Assembly (NCBI GenBank): GCA_964030475.1
Contig: CAXIPT010000002.1
Location: 2,039,191 to 2,103,190 of the forward strand
DNA: 64,000 nt
Direction: 5' to 3'
Source: Tethya wilhelma
Taxonomy: Eukaryota > Porifera > Demospongiae > Tethyida > Tethyidae
Positions 23,219 through 36,041 of the stretch are shown here, one piece after another. Under the pieces are notes generated by a model that was not told the origin of the DNA, made no database searches, and worked only from the letters and a program-made list of their open reading frames with translations. The position numbers were made by a program, and so were the translations under genes. Position 1 is the first letter of the stretch. The number at the start of each line of letters is the position of its first letter.

Positions 23219-23223
23219 AAGCT

Positions 23224-24623
23224 AATCCAAAACCTGTAGACTAAGCAGGCCCTCTATCAGTAAAAAGACGAATATAAGCACAAAGGTATGGATTTGTCTA
23301 TTCATGTGTTGTGTATCATGTGCCATACACTTGGAGCTCATTCTTGACATGTCAACTGCCACATTTATTCAATGCATAGAGATTCGCCTAGCCTGACAAA
23401 GTCTCCCAGAAAGTTTCCTCTTGGTGATAGTGTCAAGATCTTTAAGGGTGCACCAAAGGCATTTAGAGCGATCTATGATGACCCTGAAATACGAACCTAG
23501 CTATCTCTCCTTGACTGGCATTGAATGGAATTTCAATCGGGAGAAGCTCCCCTAGCTCCCTGATGGGGTGGCCTATTAGATAGGATTGTAAAACAAGTGA
23601 TGCCTTTGCAAAGTAGTGGGAACAGAAAACTCAGGGTCATTAAGAACAGTCTAAACTCTAATTGGAATGAATTTTTAAATGTATTTTAGATACAATATTT
23701 TCATAATCTAAGCGACTCTGGATTAATAGTGTAGTTACATTTAAACTATACTCAGTACTAAATGTATATAGCCATTTGTTAGCAGATGTGTTAGTTTTGT
23801 ATAGGACTGATAGATTGCCACAGACCGTGATACTTTGAATCAGAGAGATAGAAACAAAAATCATAAAAGTATTTATAGTGCCAAACACATAGTTCCAATA
23901 ATAGCGATTCTATAAATAAAAACACAGTCTTGAGCATATATGAATTATATCTACTAGCAGGATTGTTTGTTTCAACTCCATTAATTAAAATTAACCCCAA
24001 ATACTTATTCCCAATGCTGAGTAGTTTAAAATAAAGTTTAGCTATATAACTGTCTAAGTTTTCATCAGAAGAAATTCAGTGAGTTAGCTGCAAAAGATTA
24101 TTTTTTATGGTTTGGGCCAGTCTATTTGTGCAAATAACTCACCTTCTGTGCTGAAACTGATAGATCATGTCAAAACAGTTAGTACTTAGTGCTCGTACCT
24201 TTAATATCTTGCTAGCATGCCTGCATTTATTTTGGCCAGAATCTTCACTAAAATCATTAGCTAAAATTGTTTACCAAACTCGTCAGCCTTTGCCAACTAA
24301 ATACATTACTGGAACATCATATTAATATTAGCGTTTGCACACTTGTCCAGGGACTGTTTTAGCTTATGCTACAAGTTTGAAATAAGAATAAAGATAACAT
24401 TTAAAGTCTTTGTATTACAGTTAAGCGTAACACTATCTATATATCTTCAACTTGGGATCAAAAATAATGCATGATGTCATCAATAATTTGATGGTTTCTC
24501 TAGTTACCATGGGCCAATTTATATTGAACTACAGGGCACTAATTTTTTATCTGACTAACCCTTTTGTGTCTTTGAAAATGTTTGTACGGTCATCCCTTCA
24601 TCACAATAAAATAGATTTATTAT
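23224..24623. other. Intergenic
   Basis: No gene is supported. About 23400-23500 contains a short stretch reading LGDSVKIFKGAPKAFRAIYD in one plus frame, soon closed by a stop and without splice signals. The minus-strand ORFs at 23658-24000 have no recognisable features. Confidence 0.4.
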
Positions 24624-25560
24624 TGGGGCGAGCATGAGCGAGCCCCACATAAGCGTGTCGAACGAAGGATTTGTATGTCTGTATATATATATATATATAG
24701 TGATTTAATCGTCCGACCGACCGCTTTCCGTAAATCTGAACTATATTCCAATTGTTTCAAATTAACCGCATGCCATGCCACGTGTCTATGAAAGATTGCA
24801 AAGCCCTGAAAATATCACTGGCCTCACACTGGGCAGATCATCTGGGCACTGGGAAGTGTTTAAAATTATGTAAGATTGGCACAGCAAAAAGCTAGAGCAC
24901 GTTTTACTCCAGGTGGCAACAACCTACACGAAGGTAAGCTCGTTGTATTGCTATGTTCGTCCGCTATAATTATTCATACTATATGAACGCATGCAGTAAA
25001 CCCGGGCGGCAAGCAGAATACTGAATTAACTACTGCAGTAATGTTGGGTGTATGGACGGATGCCAATACTACTGGACAATGAGAGCAGAAGCTAGAACAG
25101 CTGTGAGAGGCTCTAAACTAGAAAACCCTTAGCTCAAGAGTCAGAACTGCTGACTGATATCTCTGTACATGATACAACAGCTGCTACAGCAGAAAATCAA
25201 TGCATGCATGGTGCTGAGACTCATGAGTAGCCATGAGAGTAACTGCTAACTGGCAAGAGAGCCCAGGACATCCCTCTTGAGCAGTAATGAGAACAGCCTG
25301 GGTGTCCGACTCAACACTGAGTGTCCAGCCAATTCAGCCAAGTGTCTCTTACATGAATTGATATTCATGCCATACTCTTTCACCAGTGCTATAGCAAACA
25401 ATATGCTCTAGCCTCATTTCCAGATAGCCTACGTATTATACTAGGCTCCCCTTTGACCTTACACTCAGTGCATGTAGAGTCAAAGGTGGAGCCTAGCTGC
25501 AACGAGGCTAAATTCTACATGCAAGATTCCATGCGCATGCGCTTGCTCGTGCTCGCCCCA
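24624..25560. mobile_element. TGGGGCGAGC-ended element, long copy
   Basis: About 937 bp. The left end is TTGGGGCGAGCATGAGCGAG and the right end is the inverse form (GCTTGCTCGTGCTCGCCCCA). The interior has no intact ORF. A shorter element with the same ends lies at 47888-48409. A further inverted pair (AGGCTCCCCTTTGAC / GTCAAAGGTGGAGCCT) lies near 25443-25494. Confidence 0.65.
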
Positions 25561-27413
25561 CTCCATGCTTGCATTCCACTAGTAGAGCTTGAAATTTGAT
25601 TGTACTGGTGTTTGCATAGTCTGGCTCTTTGCAGTGTACTGTCCATCTACAGATACAAAAATAAAGAGATAGACAGCTATAGATCCTGCTCAACTCATGC
25701 CAGCTAGTTCTAGCTATTAATAGTCTCAGCGACTTTCAGTTTGCATTGCTTTCATGGTGTTTCAGTTTCTAGCTGTTTGCTTTGATTTTCTACATAATAA
25801 TTAGCTGAGTACAGTGATCCAATACATGAATGTGGCATGCAGGCTAGTGACTCAGCACTGCAAAGTTGTGAAGTCAAATGCTCGCTTGAGCATAGAGAGT
25901 CAGACGATCCCGCAATGAGCCTGAAATAACTTTTCTCTAAGTTCAAAAATTTGCATCAATCAGTAGGCTAGTAGGCTGAATAAGGCATGTAGCTCTGTAA
26001 AAATTATTACATCAAGTTGTCGAGATCGAACTTCTGTTCTAAAGGCTTCAGTTCTCACAATTGGATTGATTGAGTAGCCTGACTGAACAATACTTTATGA
26101 GTTTAAAGCATTAATTTTGCTTCAAAGGCAGTTTCTGACAGACTGTATATTAGCTATAATTATATAAGCAAGGTAGCGACCCTGGCAAACACTAGTAGTA
26201 AGTACGGTCAAATTTCAAGCTCTAAAACTATTTTATTGTGACAACCTTTTCTTAGGAATGACTGTACAAAAATTTTCTAAGTCCCAATTAAAAGGGTGCG
26301 TCAGATAAATACTAGTCTGCACTACAATTTTTTTCACACTAAGATATTTTCATATAATGCTATAGCTAGTGGAGGTAGAAGCGATAGTCAATAGTCGACC
26401 GCCAGCACCCTGATGACTTTAGCAACCATCTTACCTCTTGGTTGGTTACCGACTGTTGAGGTTACCAGATTGCCTCATTTATATGGAACTACAAAAGGCG
26501 ATATAGACTTTGAGTTTACCACAAAATCACTCTAGAAGAGAGCCAAACACCTTAATAGTGTTATCAACCATTAATTTTACAATTAAGAGACTGACACATT
26601 GTCAACAAAACGATAAGAGTTCTAAGAAAGCAGTCAAGGCTGTTTTGGTCTGTTTTGGTTCATGACCAAGATCATCCTTGAGGATTTGGAAGATTGCTTG
26701 AGTGCAGAGTAGCAGAGATGAAGTGGTCTGCGAAGCAGTACTGAAGGTTGCATCCAAGGACATTTTGGCAACCATATGCATGCTGCAATGACCTCTGCAG
26801 TTGTTATACTCCTTGGAGATTAGGAGTTCTCCACAACTGAGGTGGTAGAACAAGGAAGTCAATCTCCTTAAAAGCAAGGAGTGGTGCAAACTAGTTCAAG
26901 ACCACCACGTGAAAGAGTGGCAGCTGTTCAAGGAAGACAACTCGTTAAGAATGCACTCCCAAGAATCTTTTTGACCACAGTTAATGGTCAACTGGGGGGA
27001 GGACGTTGCAAACTTGGAACTTTCTATGCCCATATAAAACTGAACCTTGAACACTTAAACGTCTGTATTCTAGTATTTCCTGCTGATACTTTTTTTATTA
27101 GTGTGATGCAAAGGCACAATATAATAATTGTTTGCAATCTGATAAGAAGATTTGTATCATTGCTATTCGTTGCCAAGTTGTACGCTACAGAGACATGTTG
27201 TAACAGATTCGAAATCTTTTCACAATGCCTCGGCTTTAGCCAAGTTTTAAACCAAATTATCTGTTTTAGTCTCATTTTTGAGTAGATATTTGTACTGCGC
27301 ACATGAGCAATTCCAGTACATATACAGACTGTATGACTGTACTATCATATAGTATAATTATGTATCATGATATAAACCACTAATTTTATCAGTTCATTTT
27401 TTTTAATTTGCAG
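25561..27413. other. Upstream region of the MACPF-like gene
   Basis: The first coding exon of the MACPF-like gene should lie here or further left, but no exon with a signal-peptide-like start and matching phase could be chosen. ORFs at 26602-26889 (-) and 26881-27285 (+) overlap in a short region (26600-27010) that may be TE-derived. Neither shows a domain. Confidence 0.4.
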
Positions 27414-30400
27414 CCGTTACATATGGTGAGTGGCAGATAACAGGAACACTTGTGAATGTTGTCAATGGCCTTCGAATTGAATGCACAGCTGCAGCGACTA
27501 AAAGTTCAAGTCTATATCTACCATTTTATGTTCCTGATGAGTTTTGTCAAACAACATCAAGTCAGGCTTTATCATGTAAAACACCAAAAGAAGTGGGGTC
27601 TAATGGTTTCTTTAGGTACATGGAACTTGAGTACTCAGGATGTACAGATCTTCCATATGAATCACGGCCATGTGATAAGGTATTTGACCGAAGAAATATT
27701 CACGTGGATTTTTTTTCAAGTAGTGAAGACATGATAGCAGATTTTCTCAACAATTACGTGGAGCTAGTTGATGATTCACTCAATTCAGCTTACCTTTATA
27801 ACACTTTAGACCGTCCTCAAATTGTAAGTGACATGGCCTACTTGTTTGGTATTTCAACTACCAGTTTGGAAAGTGATTATGGCTTTGTTGTCGTCCGTAT
27901 CTACAAAGGAATTAGATCTCGAAAGATTGACACAAGCCAAAGTATTGTATATCAGCAAAAGAAAAACAACTTTATCAATGATTTGACCGCTGCAGCGACT
28001 AATGATGACATAATAAAACTCATGTCTAAGTATGGAACACACTACCTAGCACAATATCATGATGGAGATTTCGTTATTCAGACCTTTGCATTTGACCAAA
28101 CTACCTATTCAGATGTTAAATCAGCCTGGGATCAGGACAGTGGTAACACAGATGGTGCAAATTTCTTAAAATATGTTGGTAAATCTTCGCCAAACTACAG
28201 GGCACCAGCTGAAATCGGAAGATTGAAGACACTTTCGGACGAAGTTGCATTAACAAATGTTAAGAGTCAATGTAATACTATAGCACGACAGGAACTCAGT
28301 GATATTTCAAATGGCTTTAGTGAGTCCAAAAAAAGTATTTTCCAATTTGCACAGAAATATAATCGAGTATTTAATACTTATAATTGTGGACATTTGGATA
28401 AAAAAGTTTTCACCAAATTGCGTCTTGGTAGCCTATCAACTCTGTTATTGGGGAACAATCAAGACTTGAAGAAAAAATGGGATACAGCTTTGGCCAAAGT
28501 CTTAACCCATCGATTTGGTATCGCAGTGAATACCAAAACACCTGATTTTTTGAATAAACTGGTTTATCCTGCCAATCAGGCAACCAGCTTGCCCTATTAC
28601 AACAGTTTCAATCCCCCTATCGTAACTCATCTTGGAAGTGCATATACATCCATCTTACGGATATACTACAATTTGAATGATTTGGCTACAGATATTTCTG
28701 ATCCAAATTTTATACAACATATTGTTATAATGGGAGACGTTATTGAAGTTGGGCCAGCTAGTGTGACTGTTCCAGGAGATTCGACTGTGTATATAATATG
28801 TAGACATCTTGTCAGCCATTCCTCTCCTACAGCACTTACTACTGTGTATGTTGATACAGTCGATGTGAATTTTTCTGCCGAAAAGATTACTGGACTCCTA
28901 AGGATAATTAACCTGAGAACAAGTACAACATACACATACTACAATGAGCTCATATACAAGACCATAGATGATCTTGTAGGTGTTAATCCTGTGCGTGCCC
29001 ATACAGCAAGTACTTCTTATGTGAGTCTAGCTACTCCAACAGCAATGCCAGATCTCTACGTAAATGATCCAAATGACGCATTGAGTGAATTTCTTCACCG
29101 AAGTTTCTACGAAGGTCATGAACTTGTTGTGACAACTGCCGAAGTGATCTTGTCACTTGGAAGTCGAGTTATCACCAATAGTGAAAGCATGCCTATAGCT
29201 GTGGAGTGTTTAAACTGGATTTGTGATACTCTTTCACAAAATGAAGGCCCAACCAGTGCACTCTCATTTGAACAGGAAGAAGTCTTGAGTAAAGCATTAT
29301 TAATCAAAATTACAAGAGTACCATTTTACTTGAGTAACCATCTTTTAGTTCCTAAATTGACATATGAGTTTTACAAGTCTTATTACAATACCATATTAAC
29401 GGCCGTAAGTGACTATGAAATTGGAATAGCAGAAGTTGAGCAGAACATAGCCAGACGTTTAGATCTGGAAATAATAGCACATAATCAAAAGCAGCTAGAA
29501 ATGAACATCAAGGACATTGGAATGTTTCTTGTGAATGAAACTAAAGCAAACAAGCAGAAAGAAATTGACATGAATAATGCTTTTAATAAGCTACTTAAGA
29601 TTAATGAACAGGAAATTGCAGCAAAAGAAAGTTATGGTGATGAACTAATTGATGAAATTACCAAATTACAAGATGAAGCAAAAATAGTAGGAGATGGCTT
29701 GGTAGCATGTGTCAAACGAGCAACCATTATAGACCTCTTGTTTTCTGTTGTTGACATTGCATCTACTTTATTTCCCACTCCGGGTGGCAAAAAACCAGAT
29801 GAAGTAGCCGAAAAGTTGAGTGCAATTAAGGAATTGGTTGAAAAGATTCAGAAAGTTGTTGCAATGATAAGTCAATTGAAAAAGCTCTTTGAGTCACTTA
29901 AAAAGATCAAAGGTACCATTGGAACAATGAATAGAGCTCTAGAAGGATTAGAAAATACTCGAAGTGGCCTTGATGAATTCCCGACAGAATTAGAATGGAA
30001 TGACTATGACATAGAGATAGCACAGTACACTAGTCCTAGTACAGTTCCTTCCAGTTGTGCCGGTAATGCTGCTGATTTTAAAGCAGCTTCTAATAAGATA
30101 TCATCACGAGGTCGAATCTACTTGCAAACAATGAAAGAGATATCAAAACTTCAGTATGAGGTGATTTCACTCACGTTAAAGAAAGATATAGCAGAAAGAC
30201 ATGCTAAACGACTAGAAACTCTTTCAAAAAGTCTTAATCAGGATTCGATTCCCAATGAAGTGATAGAGACATCCAACCTGTTTGAAATTGGTTTCTTTAT
30301 TCAGATGCAACTAAATGAGCTCCGCTTAAACTTGGCTCAAATTTATATAAATATGGATATTTCCTTACAATACTATTTGCTCCAAGGCCCAACTCTATTT

Positions 30401-30973
30401 TCTTCATATACTACAAAAGCAATACATGCAGCTACTAACGATCAAATGAGAGAAGCAGAGATTTCATTGAAAAAAATTAAACCAACTGAACTATTCTCAC
30501 CCACTGTCTTCAAAATTCAAAACATCTTAGTTGATGATCTTTATAGTCTGGCTGGCATAACGTACACTATTCCAACAGACTATCCTACACTTTTGTCTTT
30601 TCAGAGGGTACGTGTACTTGAAGTTCGTGCTTATGTTGATAATTTGGCATCATCAACTTATGGTCAAGTTCAAATAGATATGCTAGCTAGTGGCACATTT
30701 GAGGACCGTGACTCATCCAACAATATACGCCAATTTGCATGCGAGCCACTTGAGTTTCCTTTCATCTACAAGATATCTACCAAAACCATAGTCGCAGGTA
30801 ATCGACCTGCACCTAGTTTTGAAGACAAATACATGCAAATAACACCTTTTACTGACTGGATTATTCGAATAAACCCAGACAATCCAAACAATTATGGGCT
30901 GACATTCTCCAGTACCCATGCTAACATTGACCTTGAATTTTATTTGATTGTGTCCCATATCGGATTTGGTTGA
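27414..30973 (+). CDS. MACPF-like protein with long helical region (last exon)
   Basis: One very large terminal exon. An AATTTGCAG acceptor precedes 27414, and the frame runs open from it (VTYGEWQITGTLVNV) to TGA at 30971. The true start is therefore on an unseen upstream exon, and GTG at 27452 is not a start. Numbered from 27452: residues ~60-340 resemble a MACPF/perforin domain, with the hallmark KYGTHY at ~193 followed by an acidic/Gly turn where the family usually has GG. Residues ~640-960 are mostly charged amphipathic helix. They surround one hydrophobic segment (~758-776, IIDLLFSVVDIASTLF) ending in PTPGG, a layout like helical pore-forming proteins. Residues ~1040-1173 are beta-rich, with FTDWIIRIN near the end. 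MACPF proteins insert into membranes in immunity, venom or development. The role here is not known. Cys-rich spacing in the N-terminus suggests a secreted protein. Confidence 0.75.
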
Positions 30974-31090
30974 TGTTTTCTATAAACTAAATTGATTGAA
31001 CTAAACACTAAATTTGACTCTGATTATATAGGCCTTGTAAATTGTAAGTTTGCTGCTGAAATTGTCTATGCTTTACAAAATTAATTGTAC

Positions 31091-31096
31091 AATAAA
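31091..31096 (+). terminator. Polyadenylation signal AATAAA
   Basis: Canonical AATAAA 118 bp after the stop of the MACPF-like gene. It is the first such hexamer downstream, followed by T-rich sequence. Confidence 0.65.
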
Positions 31097-31199
31097 AGCA
31101 TTGCTTTTATACATACATATGTATAATCCTGCTGAAATTAAATAATCATGAATAATTATATTCTATGGTTAAGTCCAGATTGTTAAAAAAATCTGCTCT

Positions 31200-31945
31200 A
31201 GTAACAGGCATCAATGAGTCATGGTATTGTATGTATAGTAGAAATGTGCCAATTGTCCCATAGACACAATGATAATAAAAATCTTACAAAACTAAGTAGA
31301 GGATTTCATTCACAGATTTCCAACAGCACAGAAACATTTCATATATAGAGAGCAATAGTGGGAAACTACAATTTGTCATTTTTGTTCTACTAATGTACAT
31401 ACTTACTTCTATTACTGACTTACTTACTTGAAAGCAATTTCCAGAGAACCAGAATGTGCTAAGTCAAGTCTCAACAACATAAAGTAATAAGCTTTTTATT
31501 GGGTTTTAACATAGAAAAGGATGTAGCGTATATACCTATAATGATCTCATTTCGAAGCACGATTTTTACGACTAATTGACAGATCATATCCTTGAGGTAT
31601 TGACAGACAGCTGGACTAGTTCTGATCCCACGCTTAGAGAGAAAAGGGAGGTTGGGGGACAGGGGGAGGTTGTTACGTAAGTGATGTGAATAAAAGATTC
31701 GTAATGATGGCCCACACCATACACAGGAATATTCTGCATTTAGACCACAAGCCAAAAAATTTACAGTGCACAATGATCAGTTCTGATTTGCTCCTGGAAG
31801 TCTTTTATAATTAGTACATGTTAGAAAATTAATTTTACAAGCAGTAAAGATGGCCAAAACATAAGCAGTACATAGGGCTATAAAAGAAACAAAACAAGGC
31901 ATGTCTCGATTTTGGCACATGACTATTTCATTTAATTTTTGATCC
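31200..31945 (-). repeat. Interspersed repeat family A, inverted copy
   Basis: Reverse-complement relatives of the family A tail (TGTCCCATAGACACAATG), middle (TTCCAGAGAACCAGAATGTG) and head (GGCACATGACTATTTCATTT) occur in the correct inverted order. The 100-codon minus-strand ORF at 31471-31773 lies inside it and is not supported as a gene. Confidence 0.7.
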
Positions 31946-31949
31946 CTTA

Positions 31950-34900
31950 GTTGTCATAAAATTTTATTGAATAAGATTCGTATAATAATCATAACTATTT
32001 GAACTCATGGTAATCTAGCTAAGACGGGAAAAGTATACGTAGGCCTGCAACCTGTAGGATAGATTGCAAGCAATGTGACAAGGTGATACAGGTTTCTTGT
32101 AAAGGTTTTGATGGATCTCTATCCTTCATAGCTGCCTAGTTGTTGCTGTCATGTCCATGAGTTAGATTGGTTTGATCTGATAAAGTTACACATAAGGTTG
32201 ACTTGGTGCTCTAGTATTAATTAAAACACTAAATGGATTGCATTGCTTTGTACGGTAAGCTGTCAAGTTTCAAGAAGAGCATCACAGCACAGTGATTTAT
32301 TTAGTGGCTGATTTAAACATGGTTTCACACATTCTTTGGAACTCCCCTTTCAGCTGAAAGCACAAATGAAGGCACCGATTGTCACAGCATGCAATCATCT
32401 ATACTTAGCACTGGGGAATCTAGAATTCTGTATAGGGGTATGTTCTAAATCAATGTGCTTAGCTTTGCCATATACCCACTTCCTGCTTTAAAGCCCCGCC
32501 ACTTTAGCATGCGTGTAGCTAACGTTGCCAGAACAAGGCTAGCCTGAAGTACAAAGAAAATGGTTAAGAAAATGACAAAAACAAGCAACAGCTATTCAGT
32601 GATATATTAATTTTTTGAGTTACTCTTCACAATTTTGAGTTTTAAGGGGTGCTCTTTGGTGCTGCTTTCAATCTGATTAAGCGTCGGCACGTGCGTAGCA
32701 TGTGCAGAGGGTTACAGTAGTCGTTTTGTGTGTGCGTTTGTCTGTTACGGGATAATCTGAAGAACTGCAACTCTACATGAGAAATGGAAGGTATTTACGT
32801 TCATGAATCGAAGTTATCTTGAAATATTATATTTAGTATCTTGCAAAACACTGTAGTTACTGAGATCTAAGGCTTTTGTGCTTCTCTGAGTGCTTAGCTT
32901 CGAAACCACACCTATTGATTACGCCCCCTGCAGTGTGCGTTATCTAGAAATACAGTGGAGTTGTGCCGCTTGACACTGCTCTGGCTTGTGCTTGGCTCAG
33001 GTGCTGGAACAGGAAACTCAACTGCTTGAATTTATAATTAGTGAGGGTATTAAAACAACACTTTGTAGAACTATACGTGATAGTGGCTTATTCACTGGAA
33101 GAGTCCCGGCAATCACAGTGTTCATTGGTGTCAGTGACTGAGGTAGTGTCACTACTAGCTCAGTGCAGCATGATTTGAGTCCTAACTCAGGCTAACTGAA
33201 TCATCATAGATCTATAGAATCATCAGCATTGGTCTTGTAGTGTTAAACTATAATATAGATGTGAAATGAGCAATTGCAGTATTTATCAGGCAAGTTCACT
33301 ACTTGAATGGCTTCCAGAGGCCCGGTTATCATATGCCACTGCCACATCATGTCGTTATGAGTAGACAGACAAGTCACCGGATGTATTGGTAGTCTCACAG
33401 GCCAGACTTCGGACACACAAGAGCAAATAATTGCTAATGGCACTCTTGTGCACAATGTCATTCTTAATTGTTTAGTTACACATTCTGGTGATATGCGCCG
33501 AGGCTTATGCACCATGTAGACATTCTATGTCACAACACCTCCTCTGGTTATCCTGCTTGATATACTGAGCTATTTTGAAATAGAAACACACACGTACCTA
33601 CCCCTCACATTTATCACAATACTCCAGGCTATGAAACGGTACCCCTCAAACTTGTTCCTAACACATCTTTTGGGCCAGAGCTACTAGCCAACAGTTCTTA
33701 GTGAGGCAGTTCTCATACAAAATCTCTAGAATTTTTTCCCAAATGATTTCGCAGGTTTCGTAACGTTTCGCCTACAATCACGTATCAATTCGCCTACACT
33801 ACCGGAAGTCACACAATTACGTAATGTAGGTGATGCGCACACTACAAAAAATGCCAATCACAATAATGCTAAGCGGCTAAACCTTTTTCTTTTTTACACT
33901 CGCATACACATCACAGTTTTTAATGCACCTCCACTTGAAAATGCGTGGGTGAATTAATACTCTGACTTCTCGTAGGCGTAATGTAACGTAGGCAAAATGA
34001 CTGTAGGCAAAACGCACTCTACAGTCTAAGGAATTATAGCTAACATGATCAATGAGTGTTGTTCCCACAAATACTGCATGATTAAGTGGAATAAATTATA
34101 ACCTTGAGGGTGCATGGGGCAGGAGGATTATAAAACTTGCAGACTGTACGAACTAAGATATAGGAAAAACAATTTCTAAATATTGCACACCTAGGGTTGC
34201 AAGCAAAAAAATTAGCCTTCTGTACGCACTTTCACACATGAACTGAGTTGAACTAATATTTTGACTTGTTCCAATAATACTATGAGTTTTGTCCTAGCTC
34301 TAATAGTCAACAGAAAAGGCTAAATTGGCAATTGCAAGGCATATACACGCACACATTCCTTATGAACACTCCCTGGATACTTTGTCTGATAGTAACCCAG
34401 GAGAGCATGGAGCATGCCTCACACTCCTTCTGCATAAAATTATCATAATATTATAATGTAAAATTTTCTATGTGCACCTCACACAATTCTTCCGGCTATT
34501 GTATTACCTCTTTAGTCAGGGGATTGTTCATGTGAGAATGGAATATTGCACCAAGATTTGGGCACAAACGTGTCTATTTCTAAATATTGCACACCTGGTT
34601 AGATTGTTTCTAGAAGTTACAGCTAGGACTCGAGCTTCGAGGCCATGTTTGCTGGAAAGAACATTTTTTTGAAACTAGTGACAGAGTTGATGTTAAACAG
34701 GCTTTCCAGTGTGCATAGTATTGAGCCATTTGAAGAGATCATCGATCCTGAACTGTATGCATCAGTAAAGTCTTAGATCCTGGTTCACAAGGTACACAGC
34801 AAGCTGTTCACCACTTTGGCATGGAGACAGTACATTGTTGCATCACCTGGGCCAACAATTTATCAGCACACGTACCGCACACAACTTGATAAAAGACTGA

Positions 34901-36041
34901 GTGTTGGAATAAACCACTTACTTTGTATGTACCCAAGCATCTCCCATAGTGAGTATATATAGTCTCCCGACACATTGTAATCGAAACATCAAGGGTATCC
35001 ATGGTATGTTTTGTTGTGCTGGCTACAAATTACTTCTTTAAACCTGTCGTTTGCCAAGTTTCTGAACAAAATGAATGCCGCGGCAAAACAGATCCAAAAT
35101 GTACCTTAGTTGGGAAAAAGAAAAAAAAAATTTGCGATACTATAGTGATTCTTCCAGCAACATGACGCTCGAGCACCCGGAGCACCTCTATAAACATGGC
35201 ATTCTATGGAAGTTAAAACCATTGTGAAAAAGTTGTTTAAGTTACCTAAACAATGCGAATTCTATCTTGAATAGAAAACTAGTCAAACAAACACATAAAA
35301 ACTAGTTACTAAATATTCCTGATTCTGTGGTGACTGAATTGAGCAATGGTCTAGCAAAACATAATTCCCCAAGTAAACAATCTCGAGCTGGACTTAGCAC
35401 TTGCATTTTGGTCCATTACTCTTTGTAAGCAATGCCTATTTTGCGTGCACCCATTTCCTATTACATGGACTTTACATGCAAGTATAGTATTACTCGTGCT
35501 AGGTATGTCTGAAGTTTAGAGTAGCCATTTGTGCATGCAAGTATTTTGTGCTTATTTCCTGACTAAAAGGTCGACCTCATTCTAAAAGTATTATGTTCAT
35601 AAGCATCCATTGTATTTGCTTTTCTGAAAAAAAAATATTTTTTTTGGTCAACTGCAAATTAAAGGGTGTTTGTCCAACCCAAACAAACTACCCTGAAATT
35701 CAACCCTGCTTTAGATACTTTATAATTATTATTTGTGAAGTGACCGGGCCCTGCATGTACATGCATTCATGTAGTTTGAATAGAAAACGTTTTGTGGACA
35801 TAACTTTTTTTCAGGAATATTTGTTCAATCCCCAATTTATACCGAACAAGTGATGCAATGACAAGATGTTGTGTGATCTCTTTATTTGGAGACTCTAATA
35901 ATTATTATAAGAAAAAACTTCTGAGTGGTTTTTAGAAAAACTTCTTTTGTCAAAATTTGGTCCCCAACATATATGGCTATCTTTAAATATTGCACACCTG
36001 ATTATATATGCATATTTCACAATCTCCAGCTAGGTATTTTG
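31950..36041. other. Gene-poor interval with dispersed repeats
   Basis: No gene is supported. About 32670-32960 matches the reverse complement of 9.74-10.02 kb. About 33890-34020 (ATGCGTGGGTGAATT to GGCAAAACG) recurs at about 37010-37130. A short block ending AAATATTGCACACCT occurs at about 34175, 34580 and 35985. The many short ORFs lack domains, splice context or codon support. Confidence 0.5.

Noticed and set aside
23400..23560. Short coding-like stretch (LGDSVKIFKGAP)
   Set aside because: It is closed by a stop within about 35 codons, has no splice borders and no recognised family.
26602..27285. Overlapping ORFs on both strands before the MACPF-like gene
   Set aside because: No domain, no splice signals that match the next exon's phase, and random-looking composition.
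27452..27454. GTG as start codon of the MACPF-like protein
   Set aside because: The frame is open upstream to a clear splice acceptor at 27413, and GTG starts are not expected here.
31471..31773. 100-codon minus-strand ORF
   Set aside because: It lies within an inverted family A repeat and has no protein features.
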